Shown here piece after piece: positions 17,154-26,492 of a stretch of 64,000 bases of DNA (positions within the stretch are counted from its first letter, which is position 1; each line of letters starts with the position of its first letter). The stretch is taken from NCBI GenBank assembly GCA_900552465.1, contig URZO01000012.1, positions 1 through 64,000 on the forward strand. The letters run 5' to 3'. The position numbers and the translations under genes are program-made. The notes under the pieces were generated by a model. It had not been told where the DNA came from. It ran no database searches and saw only the letters and a list, made by a program, of their open reading frames with translations. The DNA is from an uncultured Parabacteroides sp. Its GTDB lineage: Bacteria > Bacteroidota > Bacteroidia > Bacteroidales > Tannerellaceae.

Positions 17154-20100
17154 TTACTCTCCTAATATAATCAACTTCTTCGCAGTCGTAGCCTCTTTGG
17201 AGTTATTGGTGCTGATAGCCGCCCGGTAGATATAGACGCCGGGGCGCAAACGTGCACCGGCTCCGTCGGTCAGGTCCCAAGTGACTGAATAGGCGTTGAA
17301 GAGGTCGGACGTACCGCTTTCTTCATGTTTCCAATAGAGACGGCCTGCCAGGTCATAGATCATGATGCCAACACGCATCCGGCTTTCCGGACGGTTATGT
17401 GTGATATGGAAGGTCACTTGCCCGCGTGCGGGACTTGGGGTTGCTACGACATCGACCAGATTGGGTTTCAGGCCTTCAACGACTTCGAAGGTAAAGTTTA
17501 CCGTTTGGGCGTTATTCATCACATCCCAGATTTTAAACTCTCCGGTATGTATTCCCGGTTTAAGGGCCGGAATGCTGAAACCGACAAAGCCTTCTCCCGC
17601 CACCGTCGTCGAGTTTTCATAATAACTGTTCAAAACGTATGTCGTAATAGGGTTTCCGTCGATCACCAATGTAATGTCATGCCCGACACTACTTTCTGTT
17701 ATGTTGATACCAGTCTCATCCCATACCTTTGCATAAAAATAGGGGGAGCTATTCACTTGTCCGCCATCGACAAAGGTCGAATCATTGAGAAATAACGCTC
17801 TTATCTCCGGTGGATTCTTATCGTCCTCAGGATTATCGGAAGTACCTCTGACCGCATAATCCATAAAAGCACCCTGCGCCTCATTACCGGTTGTTTCATC
17901 CAAAGCATACAAGCTCATTTTACCAAAGTTCTCAGTAGAATAAGAGATATCTTTAGGCACAACAAACGAGAACTCGAACTCCCCGTTGTTTACCACCCCA
18001 TTTCCTTTATAGATCACATTCAGGTAGTCATTATAAGTAACCTTTCTGACGACTGTTTCACTCCCCGACTGAACCGTATTATTCCCCAAAGTCGTTACCG
18101 ATGTACGATTATCAAAGACCGTTGCATACATAGTTCCATTAAAATCCGATTGCGGAGTTCCAACCGAATAGACCTTTCCTTTTACAACAACCTTATCCAA
18201 AGCCCTTAGAGTGATTGTTCCTTCCGAAACATCCTTTCCATTAACCGTGCTTACCGCCATTTGATATTTAGGATATGCAAGACGCAAAGCCGGGTCGCCG
18301 ATCAAGCTGAAACCGAGCTTACGGGAAGAGGAACCCAATGCATTTTTCGTATCTTTCAAAACGCCGCCCAATGTCTCCGAGGTTCCCCGATTTTCGAATA
18401 AAGAACGAATCAACTGCGTATTAATATCATTATTCGATCCTGTATAGGCTACGCGCGTCGTGGTAAACAATGCGATACCTCCGCTTTTTTTATTCAAAAA
18501 AACCGACTCTCCTGCAGAAGTAGCAGAAGCATCGAACGGACAAAAATCACAAGTAGCCGTTATCCAGATCGGCAAGCTGGAGTAGTCCGCCTGCATAATA
18601 TCATTCTGGGTAATAACTTTCTCATCGCTAAGAGCAGTCGTACCTCCATGACCAGTATAGTTGAGAAGGTATAAGCCGTCCTTTAACTTCTTCTGTATCG
18701 CCGTGTTTACATCCGGATAGGATGCTTGTCCTCCGGAAGAACTCTTTTTATAAGCATCAAAAAACACTTTGGAGACGACATAGGACGGATTCGTGTCCTC
18801 TATCATATCGGCAATTTTATTTGCATCGTTCTGATGACGGACATCAAAAGAATCAGCATTACTACCGTCATCTGCAATAAAGCAAACATTATTCTTCCAG
18901 GAACCTGCCCCGTCATTATCCATATAAGAAATAACTTTATCGACCGCAATTGTGGCCTCGGATACGGTACGGACAGGGAAACGCCCGACTCCTATACTCA
19001 TTTTTTTAGAACTAAGATTAGCTAAATTGTCGGATGTATCCGGCTTATTTGCATCTTCCAGAAATGCAAAATAATCATCCACTACATACGAATAAGAATT
19101 CAACGAGTTGACAGTCTGATACGTCAGCAACATATTACTCATATCAACCGATTTCCAGGCGGAAGTAAGCTGTCGATTATCATACGAACCGTCCCCGAAG
19201 AGCAGAAGATATTTGGGAGCGTCGGCTTCCGAAGTCCGGCGGTCGTAGAACATCTTCATAAAACGACGATAGGCGGTTGCATCGGGCGTACCGCTGGAAA
19301 ACTCGTTATAGATCGTTTCCGGAGTTACGACCTGGACTGTCAGGTTGTCTTTTGTCCGGTGCGCTTCAGCCAGACGCTCTGCTTGGGCGGTTAACCCGGG
19401 CTGGGCTATTATAATCATGTCTTGTTGCGTCAAAGCATGAAGATTCTGATTCTTCACTTCGCCAACCGTTACGGGCGCTTTTATCTGGGAAGGCTTTACC
19501 GCTACAAACTCACGCAATTCGGCAGAGGCGGGAATAGAGAAAGACAAGTCCGTCCCGTTCAAGGTCGTTTCCATCTGCTGCGGATTGATGCCGTCGGTAA
19601 CATCAAACACCAATGTGCTTGCATCTGCGCCCTGAATAATGAAACGAGAGGCGTTCCCTCTTGCAGCAAGACTGCGGAAGAATGTATAGGCGTCATACGC
19701 TTTCAATTGCCGCTGCATCTGAAGACGGAAAAAGTTCAGGCGCACGTTCTTATGCCCGGTTGTATTATATTGAATGTCTATGCTTACCTTTTCGTTTTTA
19801 TCAGCCATCCAGTTTACCGTCTCGTAGACTTCTGTCGCTACGACATATTCATCGGATGTTCTATAAAAGGTTCCTGAAATCAGCTGGTTGTTATCGACAC
19901 TCATCGTAACGCCTCCCGTATTGCCGCTCGCACGTGCAATAAACGAAAGAGTGGCTTTCCCTGCATCGTTCGTAATGCCGGGAATCGTGACCGTGTAAGA
20001 GCGGGACAAGGTAGACTCGAACGAGTCGCCATACAACTCACGGCCCGAATTATTGACAGACACCACGTCGTCGTCCTTCACCATATAGTCGTCGAAGGTC

Positions 20101-20588
20101 GTCACCTGCAATGTCGCCCCGTCGGCAGAAGCGGCCTTTTCCATCGTCCGCCCAGCAGTCTCCTTTTCGGTCACGAAATAATACCCGTAGTTTGAATAAG
20201 GGTTATTGGTATGTTCAAATCTATATTTCGTTTCCCTGTTCTCCGTATATGAAGCATACTCCCATTTCCGCGGTCCTTTCCCATAGAACAGGAGATAATC
20301 CGCATTCTTCCACACCGCCACTTCCGGCAGGTCATCCACATAAGTCTTAGAGAAATCTTCATTGAGCGGCCAACCGCCATACCCATAGACAGCAACCTTG
20401 TCGAGGTTCGAAAAGCCCATCTTCTTCAAGTCGGCCAGCGTCAGCTTGTAGATACCATCTTCTGCCACTTGTATCTTCACCCATTTACCGGAGCTAAGCA
20501 CCGATTGGGAAGCATAACGGCTACCGTCCGCCCAGGCAGAAGCCAGCAGACCGAATACAAGCAGCAGGGTATATAAGATTCTCTTCAT
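17154..20588 (-). CDS. porU: Type IX secretion system sortase PorU (peptidase family C25)
   Basis: PorU cleaves the C-terminal sorting domain of type IX cargo and attaches cargo to surface lipopolysaccharide. The 1144-residue length fits the family. A signal peptide (residues about 1-20, ending in ASAWA) is followed by a beta-rich N-terminal region starting SRYASQSVLSSGKWVKIQVAEDGIYKLT. The gingipain-like C25 domain carries the catalytic His in LLNYTGHGG (about residue 646) and Cys in TATCDFCPF (about 683). Ig-like and C-terminal domains follow, ending with GVYIYRAAISTNN and KKLIILGE, itself like a sorting domain. It is the last gene of a rex-FAH-porU run, 16 bp after FAH. Its presence supports type IX export of the large surface proteins in this window. 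Confidence 0.92.
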   Translation of the reverse strand: MKRILYTLLLVFGLLASAWADGSRYASQSVLSSGKWVKIQVAEDGIYKLTLADLKKMGFSNLDKVAVYGYGGWPLNEDFSKTYVDDLPEVAVWKNADYLLFYGKGPRKWEYASYTENRETKYRFEHTNNPYSNYGYYFVTEKETAGRTMEKAASADGATLQVTTFDDYMVKDDDVVSVNNSGRELYGDSFESTLSRSYTVTIPGITNDAGKATLSFIARASGNTGGVTMSVDNNQLISGTFYRTSDEYVVATEVYETVNWMADKNEKVSIDIQYNTTGHKNVRLNFFRLQMQRQLKAYDAYTFFRSLAARGNASRFIIQGADASTLVFDVTDGINPQQMETTLNGTDLSFSIPASAELREFVAVKPSQIKAPVTVGEVKNQNLHALTQQDMIIIAQPGLTAQAERLAEAHRTKDNLTVQVVTPETIYNEFSSGTPDATAYRRFMKMFYDRRTSEADAPKYLLLFGDGSYDNRQLTSAWKSVDMSNMLLTYQTVNSLNSYSYVVDDYFAFLEDANKPDTSDNLANLSSKKMSIGVGRFPVRTVSEATIAVDKVISYMDNDGAGSWKNNVCFIADDGSNADSFDVRHQNDANKIADMIEDTNPSYVVSKVFFDAYKKSSSGGQASYPDVNTAIQKKLKDGLYLLNYTGHGGTTALSDEKVITQNDIMQADYSSLPIWITATCDFCPFDASATSAGESVFLNKKSGGIALFTTTRVAYTGSNNDINTQLIRSLFENRGTSETLGGVLKDTKNALGSSSRKLGFSLIGDPALRLAYPKYQMAVSTVNGKDVSEGTITLRALDKVVVKGKVYSVGTPQSDFNGTMYATVFDNRTSVTTLGNNTVQSGSETVVRKVTYNDYLNVIYKGNGVVNNGEFEFSFVVPKDISYSTENFGKMSLYALDETTGNEAQGAFMDYAVRGTSDNPEDDKNPPEIRALFLNDSTFVDGGQVNSSPYFYAKVWDETGINITESSVGHDITLVIDGNPITTYVLNSYYENSTTVAGEGFVGFSIPALKPGIHTGEFKIWDVMNNAQTVNFTFEVVEGLKPNLVDVVATPSPARGQVTFHITHNRPESRMRVGIMIYDLAGRLYWKHEESGTSDLFNAYSVTWDLTDGAGARLRPGVYIYRAAISTNNSKEATTAKKLIILGE

Positions 20589-20604
20589 ATGTTCTTTTTC
20601 CGTG

Positions 20605-21219
20605 TTATCTCACAAAGAAATCCAGCAGCTTCTGCTCGCCGATATATCCCTGCAAGTGGTCGTCTATCTTGACCGGCCCCACGCCTACCGGGGTTCCGGT
20701 GTAGATCAGGTCGCCTATCTTCAGCGTAAAGAAACGGCTGACATACGCGATGATCTTGTCGACCGGGAAAAGCATATCTTGTGTGTTCCCCGCCTGTACG
20801 GTCGTCCCGTTAATATCCAGGTGGAAAGGGATGCGGTTTATATCGCCCACACGCTCCACGGGAATAAACGTCCCGAGAGCAGCCGAATTATCGAACGCTT
20901 TACTGATCTCCCAGGGCAGGCCTTGCGCACGCAATTTGCTTTGCAGGTCGCGGGCTGTAAAGTCGATCCCTACCGTCACCTCGTTGTAATAACGGTGGGC
21001 GAAACGTTCGGCAATGTTTTTTCCCAGCCGGTCTATCTTTACGACAATCTCCGTCTCATAGTGTATCTCCGAAGAGAAATCGGGTATAAAGAACGGCTTG
21101 CCGTCCTTCAGCAACGAAGAGTCGGACTTCATAAAGATAGTAGGCTCCGATAATTCTAACGAATGATGCAGCTCTTTATTGTGGGCGGCATAATTCATTC
21201 CTACGGCTATTATTTTCAT
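20605..21219 (-). CDS. Fumarylacetoacetate hydrolase family protein
   Basis: A 204-residue cytoplasmic enzyme of the FAH fold. Metal-binding and active-site signatures include SEIHYETEIVVKIDRLGK (acidic ExE), GIDFTARDLQSKLRAQGLPWEISKAFDNSAALG, and LKIGDLIYTGTPVGVGPVK near the C terminus. The short single-domain form is typical of acylpyruvate hydrolase or oxaloacetate decarboxylase-like members; the substrate cannot be told from sequence. It begins 4 bases after the rex stop codon and is followed 16 bp later by porU, so the three are probably one transcript. Confidence 0.88.
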   Translation of the reverse strand: MKIIAVGMNYAAHNKELHHSLELSEPTIFMKSDSSLLKDGKPFFIPDFSSEIHYETEIVVKIDRLGKNIAERFAHRYYNEVTVGIDFTARDLQSKLRAQGLPWEISKAFDNSAALGTFIPVERVGDINRIPFHLDINGTTVQAGNTQDMLFPVDKIIAYVSRFFTLKIGDLIYTGTPVGVGPVKIDDHLQGYIGEQKLLDFFVR

Positions 21220-21223
21220 TATG

Positions 21224-21874
21224 TCAGTGATTGATTGAATTCAAGCGATTGAACATGACGGCAAGGTGGGCGTACATGGAGGTGTTCTGCACCACGATAT
21301 CCTCCGGAACGCGTATCCGGAAAGGGGTAAAGTTCCAGAGCGCCTTAATGCCTCCGGTGATGATATGGTCGGTCACTTCCTGCGCCTTATCCACCGGGAC
21401 GGTGATCACACCGATTGTCGCTCCGAACTCCTTCTGCTTGGCCGGGAAATCGTCCAGATGATAAACCGGGATACCGTTGATCTGCGTTCCGGCAAGCTCC
21501 CGGCGCACATCAAAGCCGGCGACAATCTCCAACCCATACTGTTTCAGACCGGAATCCTGCAACAAGGCTGCACCCAGACTACCGACACCAAACAGGAATG
21601 CCTTATGCTGTGCCGTGAACCCTAAGAAATCTTCCAACACGTCCACCAGCGTACATATCTCATATCCCACACGTGTCTTCCCCGAAATATTCACAAAAGA
21701 GAGGTCTTTCGCCACCTGGCTGGGGTCCACATTTATCTCTTTGGCAATCTGCGTAGATGATACAAAAGTCTCCCCTCTCCCCTTCATCAACTTCAAGAAG
21801 GCAAGATACCAAGGCAGCCTCCTGAGCGTCGGCTCCGGTACTTTCCAAAGTTGTTTCATTTCATCGTTAGCCAT
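21224..21874 (-). CDS. rex: Redox-sensing transcriptional repressor Rex
   Basis: Rex binds DNA when NAD+ is high and releases it when NADH rises, controlling fermentation and respiration genes. The 216-residue protein has an N-terminal winged helix (about residues 15-80; SSTQIAKEINVDPSQVAKDLSFVN) and a Rossmann domain with the GVGSLGAALL nucleotide loop (about 95-104) and FDV acidic strand end. The C-terminal helix WNFTPFRIRVP and VVQNTSMYAHLAVM is characteristic. It leads a tight operon with the FAH gene (4-bp gap) and porU. A -7 box lies at 21901-21908. Confidence 0.95.
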   Translation of the reverse strand: MANDEMKQLWKVPEPTLRRLPWYLAFLKLMKGRGETFVSSTQIAKEINVDPSQVAKDLSFVNISGKTRVGYEICTLVDVLEDFLGFTAQHKAFLFGVGSLGAALLQDSGLKQYGLEIVAGFDVRRELAGTQINGIPVYHLDDFPAKQKEFGATIGVITVPVDKAQEVTDHIITGGIKALWNFTPFRIRVPEDIVVQNTSMYAHLAVMFNRLNSINH

Positions 21875-21900
21875 TCGTCCATACGTATTGATGTAGCCTA

Positions 21901-21908
21901 CAAAAGTA
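21901..21908 (-). promoter_or_regulatory. -7 box for the rex operon
   Basis: TACTTTTG on the minus strand matches TAnnTTTG, 26 bases before the rex start codon at 21874. The -33 region is T-rich without a clear TTG. Confidence 0.5.
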
Positions 21909-21923
21909 CAATTTTTTTTCTTA

Positions 21924-23081
21924 TTATTCTTGTTCCGCTCTTTTCAAGAAGTTTTGCAGTTGCGCTTTATCGGGCAAACAAAGCTGATAAGTCGAAACGA
22001 AGAGAGAATTATCCATTCCTGCAAGTGCATATTCAACCATTTTTTCACCCTTGCGAGTACATAACAAAATGCCAACGGGCGGATTGTCACCAGGCTGCAT
22101 CTCGTTTTCCCTATAATAGGATACGTATGCATTAAGTTGACTGAGATAGCCGTGCTTAAACTCATCATTTTTTAATTCGATAAGTACATTGCAGTGCAAC
22201 AAACGATTATAGAAAACAAGGTCTGCGAAATAGTAACGATCGTCTATAATCATACGTTTTTGTCTTGCCTCAAAACAAAAGCCCTTACCGAGTTCAAGCA
22301 TAAACTCTTGGAGGTGTAGTATAAGACTGTTCTCCAAATTGTCTTCACTCACATAATCCTTGGTGTCTAAACCGAGGAACTCCAATGTGACCGGGTCTTT
22401 CAGTTGAAGTACGGTGGTTTGCAGCTTCGTTGTTTCAGCCAACTTAGCCATTATCTTTTCGGGTGACTTACTCAATCCGACCCTAACATGAAGATTGGTT
22501 GAAATCTGACGGCGCAATTCTTTCACACTCCAAACATTTCTGATGCACTCAAATTCATAGAAGAAGCGGATTAGAGGATCATCAACTGTTAAAAGTTCAA
22601 CAATATGCGAGAAAGAAAGGCGCGTAATAATTGTATCAGAAGCAGTCATGAATTTGTCCGACGACATCGGACTTTTTGTAATAGCAGGTTCTGATACTAC
22701 ATCTATTTCCAAAAGAAAAGGCATTGCACTCAATTTGTCCGACAACATCGGACAAATTGCCACAATCGCTTCATTTAGCTGCGGATAAGTCAAATAGAAT
22801 TTGCGTGAGTTCTTTAAAAGCGTTGTGTTTACGCCTTTGATTTTCAATTTATCAACTATACGATGCAATAACTTTTCTCCATACTGAGCGCGGTCATTGC
22901 CCTGCTGTTCATACTCTATAATATATCTACCGAAAAGCCAATTTCTAACCGTTGCAAACCTATTAACCGAATTCGCAGCAGAAGTTTGCAAGGTGGAGTG
23001 GATCAGAGAGATACACTGTGCAAGAGAATCAAAATTGAAATTCCCCAATATATTATCGTTATGTGCAACTATCTTTTCCAT
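21924..23081 (-). CDS. DUF1016/YhcG-type PD-(D/E)XK nuclease-like protein
   Basis: A 385-residue protein. The N-terminal DUF1016 domain is helical (LAQCISLIHSTLQTSAANSVNRFATVRNWLFGRYIIEYEQQG). The C-terminal PDDEXK domain carries YYFADLVFYNRLLHCNVLIELKNDEFKHGYLSQLNAYVSYYRE, with the Asp and Glu-x-Lys of the nuclease core. Members occur as lone genes and near restriction or mobile loci; no partner methylase or other defence gene is here. Two copies of a palindrome-containing 17-bp unit (22656-22672 and 22737-22753), 81 bp apart and therefore in frame, encode the repeated PMxSDK peptides. A -7 box at 23098-23105 gives a very short leader. Biological role not established. Confidence 0.85.
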   Translation of the reverse strand: MEKIVAHNDNILGNFNFDSLAQCISLIHSTLQTSAANSVNRFATVRNWLFGRYIIEYEQQGNDRAQYGEKLLHRIVDKLKIKGVNTTLLKNSRKFYLTYPQLNEAIVAICPMLSDKLSAMPFLLEIDVVSEPAITKSPMSSDKFMTASDTIITRLSFSHIVELLTVDDPLIRFFYEFECIRNVWSVKELRRQISTNLHVRVGLSKSPEKIMAKLAETTKLQTTVLQLKDPVTLEFLGLDTKDYVSEDNLENSLILHLQEFMLELGKGFCFEARQKRMIIDDRYYFADLVFYNRLLHCNVLIELKNDEFKHGYLSQLNAYVSYYRENEMQPGDNPPVGILLCTRKGEKMVEYALAGMDNSLFVSTYQLCLPDKAQLQNFLKRAEQE

Positions 23082-23097
23082 GTGTTAATGTAGTGCG

Positions 23098-23105
23098 CAA
23101 AGGTA
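23098..23105 (-). promoter_or_regulatory. -7 box for the DUF1016 gene
   Basis: TACCTTTG on the minus strand matches TAnnTTTG, 17 bases before the ATG at 23081, which implies a leader of about 10 nt. Confidence 0.5.
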
Positions 23106-23184
23106 GTAAGAAAAAAACGAAACAATTAGCATACCCTGCAACCTGTTTACGATTATTTACTACTATTTGTATTTATGCTTCTAA

Positions 23185-23240
23185 TTTGGCAACAGCCTGT
23201 TGCCAAAAAAACCTCCCCGATACTACCGCCAGGGAGGTTT
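23185..23240 (-). terminator. Two hairpins in the gap after the DUF6383 surface protein gene
   Basis: On the minus strand a 9-bp stem (23240-23232 with 23217-23209) runs into seven T residues, then a second hairpin (23207-23198 with 23194-23185) follows. These can end the leftward transcript whose stop codon is at 23428. A further 11-bp hairpin with one mismatch lies right after that stop (23388-23412). The rest of 23082-23427 shows no gene. Confidence 0.65.
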
Positions 23241-23427
23241 CATTTTGTGTCTGCGTTTTCTCTTCACAGGGATACTTGCAGATGAACTTTTAAATTTTTT
23301 ACTTTAGTATTAATATCTACCGCCTGTTCACCCGTCGCGGGATAATTAGCCCGAAGGCTGCACGGTAAATTTAGAATTTATGATTAGAGAGACGGAGTGG
23401 TACTCCGCCTCTACCTAATGTCTGTTT

Positions 23428-26421
23428 TTATTTAACGATCGCTTTAACAGCTTCTTCGCCTTCAACAGCTACAACAACTACACCAGCCGGAGCAGCGATT
23501 GTTGCGTCGCTTGAAGTGATTACTGTGTTAGCAATTGTCTGGCCCAAGATGTTAGTGATAACAACTTTCTTACCAGCAGCACCTACGATCTGAACACCAC
23601 CGTCAGCAGCGATAACCTTCACTTCTGATACAGAAGGAGCAGCTTCGTTAGCAGTCGGAGTTTCCTGAGTTTCCAAAGTGAAGTTGTTACCGTTAGCATA
23701 ACCAGCTGCCAATGAGATAACAGTGTTAACCTGTTTTACATAATAACCAGTTGCAACATTCTGGATCTTGAATTCACCCGGAGTAGCAGTAGTCTGGAAT
23801 GCAAATGCAGCACGGTTCTGAGCACCGTCTGTACCACCGATAACCATTGTATCAGCCTTAGCATAAGGAGCAACAACCAATGTATCACCTGTTGCAAACG
23901 GCTGTTTAGCCTTAGCAAATACAAGTTTAGCAGCATTTGCCTTACCATCAGCAGCCAAAGTATTCATCATATAGTAACGAGCATGTGCAATCGTATCTTC
24001 CGGAGTCAAAACGCCGGCTGTTGCCTGAGTCGTAGAAATATAATATGTCGGCATTGCAACGTTATGTGTACAAGCTGAATCGATATACAGAACAAAGTTA
24101 TCAGCAGCATAAGCAGGATCAGCCTTCAGCATTGATTCACCAACGCCACGCAATACAGCAGCACCATCTACATTGGTAGTAATAGCCAAAGATGTATTGT
24201 TTACAGATTGTACTCTATAGTGACCAGTTTCTACTGATGCATACTTCGGAGCTTCCGGAACATCCAGTACGAAGTATCCAGTAGGTAATGCACTAACAGG
24301 AGAACCTACCAACAAGTCGTTAGAACCGATTACAGTCATCTGAGTTCCAAGTGCCCACAAGCTATCAGCCTTGAAACCAGAATGTAAAGTACCAATCATA
24401 GCCGTATCTGCAGGAAGGATCTGATATGCACCTTCGCAATTCTGACGGAAGACAACAGCTACAGCTGCGCTATCGGCAACAGCATTATCACCACGATCTT
24501 TAAAGTCACTCAATGCAAATGCATGATCATTCCAAACCAAATATTCTTCTACGCTATCATCTCCGTAGTTGTTAACCATCAACTGATAAGCACGACGGCT
24601 CAGACCTTCAGAAGCGTTATATTTAACGTCTTTATCTTGTCCATCTTTATCTTTTACAGCAACCAATTTGAATTCGAGAGCATCTTCAACATCAGCAATC
24701 TGACGAACATGAAGCAGTGAGTCAGCTTTGTCGGCAACTACATACAAGTTTTCAACACCACCAAATGCAGTAAAACGCAGGCGAACTGCCAAGTTGTCCA
24801 ATTCTTCAGCTGTGAAGTGTTTGTAACCCAGATAAGTGTCTTCTTCGTCTACATCAGCGATCGGTTTGATAACCAATGTTTCTTCACCATATTTGTATTC
24901 ATTCTCTTTATCTGTTGTATAAAGAGTCTTTAACGTCGTATAGTTTTTGAATCTAATACCATTTTCACGGTTTACAATGCTATAACGTCCATTAGAACCT
25001 GCAAATCTCCACTGAGTATAAGGTACTTCCTTACATGCTGCAGTTCCTAAAGAATCATAATCAGCAACAGCACCAGCCTCAACAACAACTGCCTGGTAGA
25101 ATCCACCATTCTTCTGCTGAATTGAATAGATACCTTCCGGCAAATTAGCCTTTGTACCATCTTCCAAAGAGAAGAACGGCAACTGATATTCATCCTGAGA
25201 GAACAAATAAGTAGAATCCAGCGGAGTCAGAACCGGAGTATTTCCTGAACCAATTACATAGTTAGCCAAGTAACCGGCACCCTGAGTTACAGTAGTACTT
25301 AAAGCACCATCAGAGAAAGCCTTACCGGATTCCCCAATAGAAGGAATAGTATCAACTTTAATGATCAAAGAGTCTGAAGCGACTTTACCTACATTCTTAT
25401 AAACAAAGAAACGGTAGTTAGCCGGTCTTCTACCTGCGGCAACAGAGTCAGTTGTCCATGCAGTATTACCAGTAGCCCACACTTCATGAGTAGGAGCAAC
25501 TGTATCCAATGCCATACGCAAACCTTTTGCGTTAACAGAGTCAACACGACCCAAACCAGGAACAAACACAGTATCGACAACCAAGAATACATTATTGTTC
25601 TTTAATACATTACCGTCTGCATCTTTAAGTTTACGATCCATGCTCTTACCTTTAGCCTGCAAATAAACACCAGGATAATTTAATGAAGGAGCAGTTCCTA
25701 AAGCATCAACATCGTGAGCAACAAATTCACCAACTAAAGGATCCTTTGTCTTATCGGTATAAGTACCCAAGACATTCAGTTTGAATGACTCCCCTCCTAA
25801 TTCAGCATTCAACATGTCTGCTGTCATGTAAATTTCTGCAGGATTAAAAGGTTTAGCACCTACTCCATTCATGTTAGAGCTTTTTCCTTTTACAAATTTA
25901 ACAGCAGTACCTACCGTTGTACCAGCAAAATCCAATACATAAGGATTGTTCTGAGCGTCATAAGCAACCAGTGCAGAGTCTGTACCGTTGTAATCCCATG
26001 TAAATTCAGAGAATGCGCCTTCTGTTGCCGGATCAACCAGGATTGCAGTTTGATCTTTGTTATCACCAGCATACTTCACTGCCAAAATCTTTCCTGTGTA
26101 CTTGTTTTTAAACGTATAAACAGGAGCAGAAGGAGCCTGTGACTTAATTGCTGTCGGTTCCCACAGGGCCGAGTCGGTAGAAGCGGTTAACAAATCACCT
26201 GTTTCGATTCCTTTTCTTACCAAGGCAAAACCATCATCGGTTTTCTTAATAGTCAGGAATTCGTTTGCAGAACCGGTTGATACACCAATGTGATAGTAAT
26301 TACCAGTTGCTACAACTTCAGCTTTTTCAGCACCTTTAGGAGCATCATCCGGATTCGTTGCATTAGCGAAACCAGAGATGACCAAAGCAGCTGCTACAAG
26401 AGTAGAAAACTTTTTGTTCAT
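23428..26421 (-). CDS. Large exported DUF6383-type surface protein
   Basis: A 997-residue protein with an N-terminal signal peptide (MNKKFSTLVAAALVISGFANA) and a long beta-rich, Ala/Thr/Val/Asp-rich body with many short repeats of the type KNKYTGKILAVKY and QNVATGYYVKQ. A C-terminal domain of about 75 residues (VSEVKVIAADGGVQIVGAAG to the final AIVK) resembles DUF6383 and type IX sorting domains. Base composition is restrained and codon use regular, as in abundant proteins. I infer a cell-surface or S-layer-like role; no enzyme motif is visible. The only recognisable promoter upstream lies in a probable invertible segment (26493-26724) and currently points away from this gene. Confidence 0.8.
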   Translation of the reverse strand: MNKKFSTLVAAALVISGFANATNPDDAPKGAEKAEVVATGNYYHIGVSTGSANEFLTIKKTDDGFALVRKGIETGDLLTASTDSALWEPTAIKSQAPSAPVYTFKNKYTGKILAVKYAGDNKDQTAILVDPATEGAFSEFTWDYNGTDSALVAYDAQNNPYVLDFAGTTVGTAVKFVKGKSSNMNGVGAKPFNPAEIYMTADMLNAELGGESFKLNVLGTYTDKTKDPLVGEFVAHDVDALGTAPSLNYPGVYLQAKGKSMDRKLKDADGNVLKNNNVFLVVDTVFVPGLGRVDSVNAKGLRMALDTVAPTHEVWATGNTAWTTDSVAAGRRPANYRFFVYKNVGKVASDSLIIKVDTIPSIGESGKAFSDGALSTTVTQGAGYLANYVIGSGNTPVLTPLDSTYLFSQDEYQLPFFSLEDGTKANLPEGIYSIQQKNGGFYQAVVVEAGAVADYDSLGTAACKEVPYTQWRFAGSNGRYSIVNRENGIRFKNYTTLKTLYTTDKENEYKYGEETLVIKPIADVDEEDTYLGYKHFTAEELDNLAVRLRFTAFGGVENLYVVADKADSLLHVRQIADVEDALEFKLVAVKDKDGQDKDVKYNASEGLSRRAYQLMVNNYGDDSVEEYLVWNDHAFALSDFKDRGDNAVADSAAVAVVFRQNCEGAYQILPADTAMIGTLHSGFKADSLWALGTQMTVIGSNDLLVGSPVSALPTGYFVLDVPEAPKYASVETGHYRVQSVNNTSLAITTNVDGAAVLRGVGESMLKADPAYAADNFVLYIDSACTHNVAMPTYYISTTQATAGVLTPEDTIAHARYYMMNTLAADGKANAAKLVFAKAKQPFATGDTLVVAPYAKADTMVIGGTDGAQNRAAFAFQTTATPGEFKIQNVATGYYVKQVNTVISLAAGYANGNNFTLETQETPTANEAAPSVSEVKVIAADGGVQIVGAAGKKVVITNILGQTIANTVITSSDATIAAPAGVVVVAVEGEEAVKAIVK

Positions 26422-26492
26422 AATCTAATAATTTAATTAATAATACTATATATAATGAAATTCAGTTCCTTATGTCCCATCTTGGGATCTTC

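Noticed and set aside
17154..20588. Secreted gingipain-type protease
   Set aside because: The C25 domain is shared, but the N-terminal region, length and gene order fit the PorU sortase.
21924..23081. Part of a restriction or phage-defence system
   Set aside because: The nuclease motif is present but no methylase, helicase or other defence partner is encoded nearby.
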